From contig JAVTVY010037272.1 of NCBI GenBank assembly GCA_036873755.1, forward strand, positions 101,367 through 165,366: DNA of 64,000 nt. The letters are read 5' to 3'. Both the position numbers and the translations under genes were made by a program. How positions within the stretch are numbered: position 1 is the first letter of the stretch; every line of letters starts with the position of its first letter. The notes below the pieces were generated by a model. It worked only from the letters and a program-made list of their open reading frames with translations. It was not told the origin of the DNA and did not search any database. Positions 60,160 through 64,000 of the stretch are shown here, in pieces. The DNA is from Hanleya hanleyi. Lineage: Eukaryota; Mollusca; Polyplacophora; Lepidopleurida; Hanleyidae.

Positions 60160-62100
60160 CGGTTTATATTTGCGAGTTATCTAATGAGTGAGTTATGTTC
60201 AGTTTAACGGTCCAGCGATGACGGCTGCACTCAGTGGGAGATAATCCGTTTACGGCGCCCCATTGATTGCGTGAAGTAATCCCCAAAACATGCTAGTAGG
60301 CGAAACGGTAATTTTATAGGTGTGAAAGTAGGCGAAACGAGGATAAACCATTGTCGCTTGCGCCTATATTTTCCCATGCTTTCTACTACATTTTCTTGCA
60401 AGCGTAAGTTTGATTTTGATGAGGAAAATTAGTCATAATAAACCATCAGACTTTTATAGCTTGCCATGGGTCATGCAGAGTGTCATTAGCATCATATCAA
60501 TCCACTAATATTCTTTGTTACTTGTTATGTATTAGCAAAAAAAATCACCAAAATTCCACAAATCCACTTGGCATAACAATATTCACCTTGGAAGACATCA
60601 ACTGTAAAAATCTTGATGGAAGTTGACCATGGTAATTCCAACTTCCCGCCGTTGACAGCTGACCGGTGTTACCGAATGTGATGATCATCCAACTTTTACA
60701 TAGAGTCCCTTCTCACCCCCACTCCTAATGTGTCCTTGCGCCATGATTTCGCCTAAAGTGGCTATAATCAACACCAGGAAGTACAGTTTGAGGCCTCATC
60801 TGCAATTTGAAACATCACATTTATCAGAAATGTCAAAAAATCGCAGCTTATAAAATCCACAAATATCTGCTCTCAAATGTCTAAACAATGTAGTGTGAGG
60901 GATCTGACCCGGAAGGGAACTCCGGTCGGATGACTGTCAAATGAGGAAAAGCATCCTACTTTGAAATGAAACATTCTGAATGGCAATTTGGCATGGAAGA
61001 GATAGGAAGTGGAATGGAGACAAAAAATACATAATAGCCAGAATAATGGTATGTTGATCATGGACTTCTCTTCCCCTTTTCAAGGTTAAATAAATGGACA
61101 TCCTTTATTTTGTGACTTTCTTAATTACGGTACTTTGCAAGTGAAGACGTGGGAATTTTCGCATAAAAATCAAGTTGTCCCAAAAAATTTGCAACGAAAC
61201 TCCATGTAGAGACATAATTCATGACTTGGCCCATGGCCCAATAAATCGTTTATCATTTGTGGACTTAGAAAAGACTGCTCAAGCAGTACACGAGCAGTAA
61301 CATTGTAACACGAGCTTTTCCGAGCTCACGTGGAGAGCGAACTGAATGGTAGAGCGTTCAATCACATGTGTTCAATGGCCCAAGACTGCTTTCACACAGC
61401 GACCGCTCTTTACCATAGAAAGCTCTCTGTGGATAATAATTACCGTAATTGCATGTTTAGGACATGCATGTGATTGGAAAGGAAACAATTTCCCGTAAGT
61501 TGTAAGACGGTTTTAACTAGTTAGAATCTGACACTCATGGTCATGTTACCCTCGGGGAAGAACTGGTGTACCGGTAATGGTGTCATCAGACATCACGTGA
61601 TAATTACTAGAACTCTTACGTAAGTTCTGTGACGTACGCCATAAATAATTACGATTTTAAGTTTCTGGGTGGTAGTGGTTATCGGGTAAAACATCATATA
61701 TTTGAATAATCTTTACCAGAGCGTTCTTCCTCGCACACACAGTTTGCTGTATAATTACTTGTGTGTTGGGGCATCGGTTATTTTACAGAAATTCAGTCGG
61801 ACTAAAGTTGCAGCTATCCCGAGCTGAAAAGGTAGGTTTACTGGCAACTAGCATCAATGTGGTTTTTCTGTCACTGTAATTTTAATGTACAGGCCTCTGT
61901 TGATATTTATTATTAGACGGAATCATTTATCAGACAAATTGGATCTTAGGTTGGAGGTGGATGGAACAAGACATTTAAAGCCCATATATTATGCCTTCAT
62001 CACGAAAACATTCATTTATTTATTTATTTCACTTAGACATGTGTCAGGAAGGTCCGTCTTCGAATTTCAAGTTAAATACTATATTAAGGTTCCATCATTT
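60160..62100. other. Host non-coding DNA
   Basis: No convincing coding region or RNA gene recognised. Confidence 0.5.
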
Positions 62101-62117
62101 ACCTTGACCTACACTGA

Positions 62118-62300
62118 AAAAATAATTCCTTAAAATTTAAGGAATATTCCCCGACTATTACACCAGCGGAATATTCCTTAAAATTCAATAAGGAATATTC
62201 CGTAGCATGTTGAGGAATTTCCTTAACATGGTAAGGAATATTCCTTAGTTACGTTGAGGAATATTCCGCTGGTGTAATAGTCGGGGAACATTCCTCAAAT
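62118..62300. repeat. Foldback of GGAATATTCC words
   Basis: About ten copies of GGAATATTCC-like sequence. Outer arms CCCCGACTATTACACCAGCGG (62148) and its inverse CCGCTGGTGTAATAGTCGGGG (62266) form a clear stem around the rest. Looks like a small MITE. Confidence 0.85.
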
Positions 62301-63040
62301 GGAGAATGGGTAAATTCTTCAAACATAAACGTAAAACGTACATGTAAAAGCACCTGATGTCACATAACCAATCAAGATATAAGCTTGCCAACACCGTGTG
62401 GCGACGATTTTTTTTAGGCAGATCTACGTTGAGACTATACATTAGAGAGGTATGACAACATCAAACCAAACATTGGCTGGTGAGCACGAATGAGAAAATA
62501 TACATGCAAACACTGGAAACACAACTGTACATTTGAACATCAAGATATTACAAACGCTAAAATAAAAACTGTATACAGTCGATTACAATCATTTCTATAA
62601 AAATCGCTTGGTACAGAAGTGCGTAAAAAGTTTGGATTAGGATTAGCTATATCAGTGTTGGCGCAAATATATTAAAAAAAACTCAGACTGACGGAAAACT
62701 AGTAATTTGTAACTCGCCGCTTACACAGAAACTAGTTCTGTATCTCGCACTGAACACAAAGGTTCGTTTATATTTTAGCACCTCTATCTTATCCTGACAC
62801 ACGCCACAATAAAGATGTGTTGATCTAACACACACTTGAAATTGGTAAAATTACAATATGTTTGTGTTATCCCATATCAAACATCATTCATTTATTTCAT
62901 TTCATTCCGGATTGATAATGTCAAACTTCACAAACGCAACCGAGAAATCTGTTTCTGGTCATGCAGTGGATGGTCGATTTTAACTGTAAACAACTTTCAT
63001 CTCAGTAGATATACAATCAGATCTTCTCTTCTTCCTACAG
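62301..63040. other. Host non-coding DNA (possible intron or 5' region)
   Basis: AT-rich; no gene seen. Confidence 0.4.
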
Positions 63041-63208
63041 AAATCAGAAGGAGAATTCCGTGCATAACCATGGTGGACCTGGCTTACCTGGGACTGACAG
63101 ATAAAAGGAGAGACAACTGCTGTAACCGAATGAGGTCTTCTTGCGGATTTCTGGTGGTCGTGGTCTGTATTGTGATGTTTAACGACAGCCTTTTGCTAAC
63201 TTTGATAG
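63041..63208 (+). CDS. Candidate first coding exon of a host membrane protein
   Basis: A polypyrimidine tract and CTACAG precede 63041; an ATG in good context (ACCATGG, 63071) opens a frame ending at a GTGAG splice-donor-like site (ATAG|GTGAG about 63208). The peptide is a polar N-terminus of about 25 residues followed by a hydrophobic segment (FLVVVVCIVMFNDSLLLTL). That arrangement faintly recalls the first transmembrane helix of vesicular amine/acetylcholine transporters, where a short N-terminus precedes an acidic-residue-containing helix. Without further exons this is speculative. Confidence 0.35.
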
Positions 63209-64000
63209 GTGAGATTTGGAGTTTAATGTGTATACGTTTGGTTATGTCTCCCCAACCTTTAATTACTCTGCTATTTTCTTGTTTTATAAAGGATAGTCGT
63301 TAATTTTACTGATGATTCGTCCCAAATGAGGATGAAATACCAAATCCTAATATTTCTTATGGGAGAAATTGTCCAATGAACATAAAAAACAGCATTTTTT
63401 GTGTATGAGAAATTGTTGCAAGTCATTGATAGTCTAGACATTTTGAGGTTTGACCTCAAACTAATTGCATCGTTCTGTGTAACATATCAAAAGTGTTATT
63501 GAATCATGTTGGGGGAAGACCCCTACGAAATTGAAAAAATACAAACAGGCCAAATACATGTCAGACTCACAAAGCCTCTGACATAATGAAGATAGAAACC
63601 TAGAGGCAATTTTTCCCCTTGAACGGTCAACTACATTTAAAAACCTTTCTTGGAAATTCACTTAGGGAGAAAACCTCAGGTGTGGTCTTACCTTCGTTGA
63701 ATACTCACGCTTGACTCCAAGAACGTGTATCTCGTCAAGTGCACTTGAAAATGCTTCATGAAGTCGCACTTTTTCAGTTTTCTCAAATACTGAAGTGATG
63801 TGTTTCAAGGGAGTTTTCATGAAATTGATTCCAGACCTCACTGGCGTTCAGGGCATCGGTAATCCAATATAAGTTAAACTAAAGACAGATCGTTTGAGGT
63901 ATAATAGATACAGAGCAGTAGATAACAAACCGAAAGTTCAAAGTCATTGAATTGAGTGAAGCCAAACAAAATGTCGCAAATTAATGTTAAGTTCAAACTT
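63209..64000. other. Host non-coding DNA (possible intron)
   Basis: No coding or repeat signal recognised. Confidence 0.4.

Overview
The window is animal genomic DNA, most likely from a marine invertebrate (bivalve or lancelet are guesses, not shown by the sequence). It is dominated by mobile elements. Its centre is one near-complete Maverick/Polinton (adintovirus-like) DNA virus/transposon of about 22 kb, 27041-49075. Around it lie a second, decayed Polinton of the same family (1 to about 5640, opposite orientation), 5'-truncated LINEs with RNase H, a Penelope-like RT fragment in two or three copies, TTAA-flanked MITEs, a satellite array, foldback elements and two nanos-type zinc-finger gene copies.

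Layout. 1-5640: decayed Polinton (packaging ATPase, mucin-like membrane protein, broken chromo-integrase, two PC4-like proteins, a tail-anchored protein, and a divergent triple-zinc-finger gene carrying a copy of the PolB N-terminus). 5640-8000: GCGCATGCGC-centred and GCCGCCATTTT repeats. 8000-20000: host DNA with a 2-kb satellite (9.47-11.48 kb), foldbacks and a TTAA-flanked MITE. 20.2-23.3 kb: nanos copy 1, dispersed hairpin repeats and MITE pieces. 23.26-27.04 kb: LINE ORF1 remnant, Penelope-like insertion and a tandemly duplicated host block whose second copy received the Polinton. 27.04-49.08 kb: the Polinton. 49.08-52.7 kb: the other half of the host block and nanos copy 2. 52.7-60.2 kb: SGNH-hydrolase ORF remnant and two RT/RNase H LINEs. 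60.2-64 kb: ordinary host DNA with one candidate exon.

The Polinton reads inward from inverted terminal repeats that carry hairpin arrays and one TATA box each. The left TIR promoter faces a CARD + AT-hook + PC4-like fusion protein; the right TIR promoter faces protein-primed DNA polymerase B. An accessory block (30.8-34.5 kb) holds two RING proteins and a third protein, all three ending in what look like histone-mRNA-type stem-loops. Then come PC4-like proteins, chromodomain integrase, and a tightly packed virion module (membrane protein, ATPase, small hydrophobic protein, basic/RS virion protein, penton-like minor capsid, basic core protein, major capsid, adenain-like protease). A tRNA gene with a Pol III terminator sits just downstream of PolB. 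Replication, integration, packaging and capsid genes are open. One nonsense codon and one frameshift break two small virion genes, so the copy is young but probably not fully functional.

The most unusual observations are the CARD-PC4 fusion, the histone-type 3' ends, the encoded tRNA, the TIR hairpins with YY1-like motifs and mirrored promoters, and the filled-site/empty-site pair made by the tandem host duplication.
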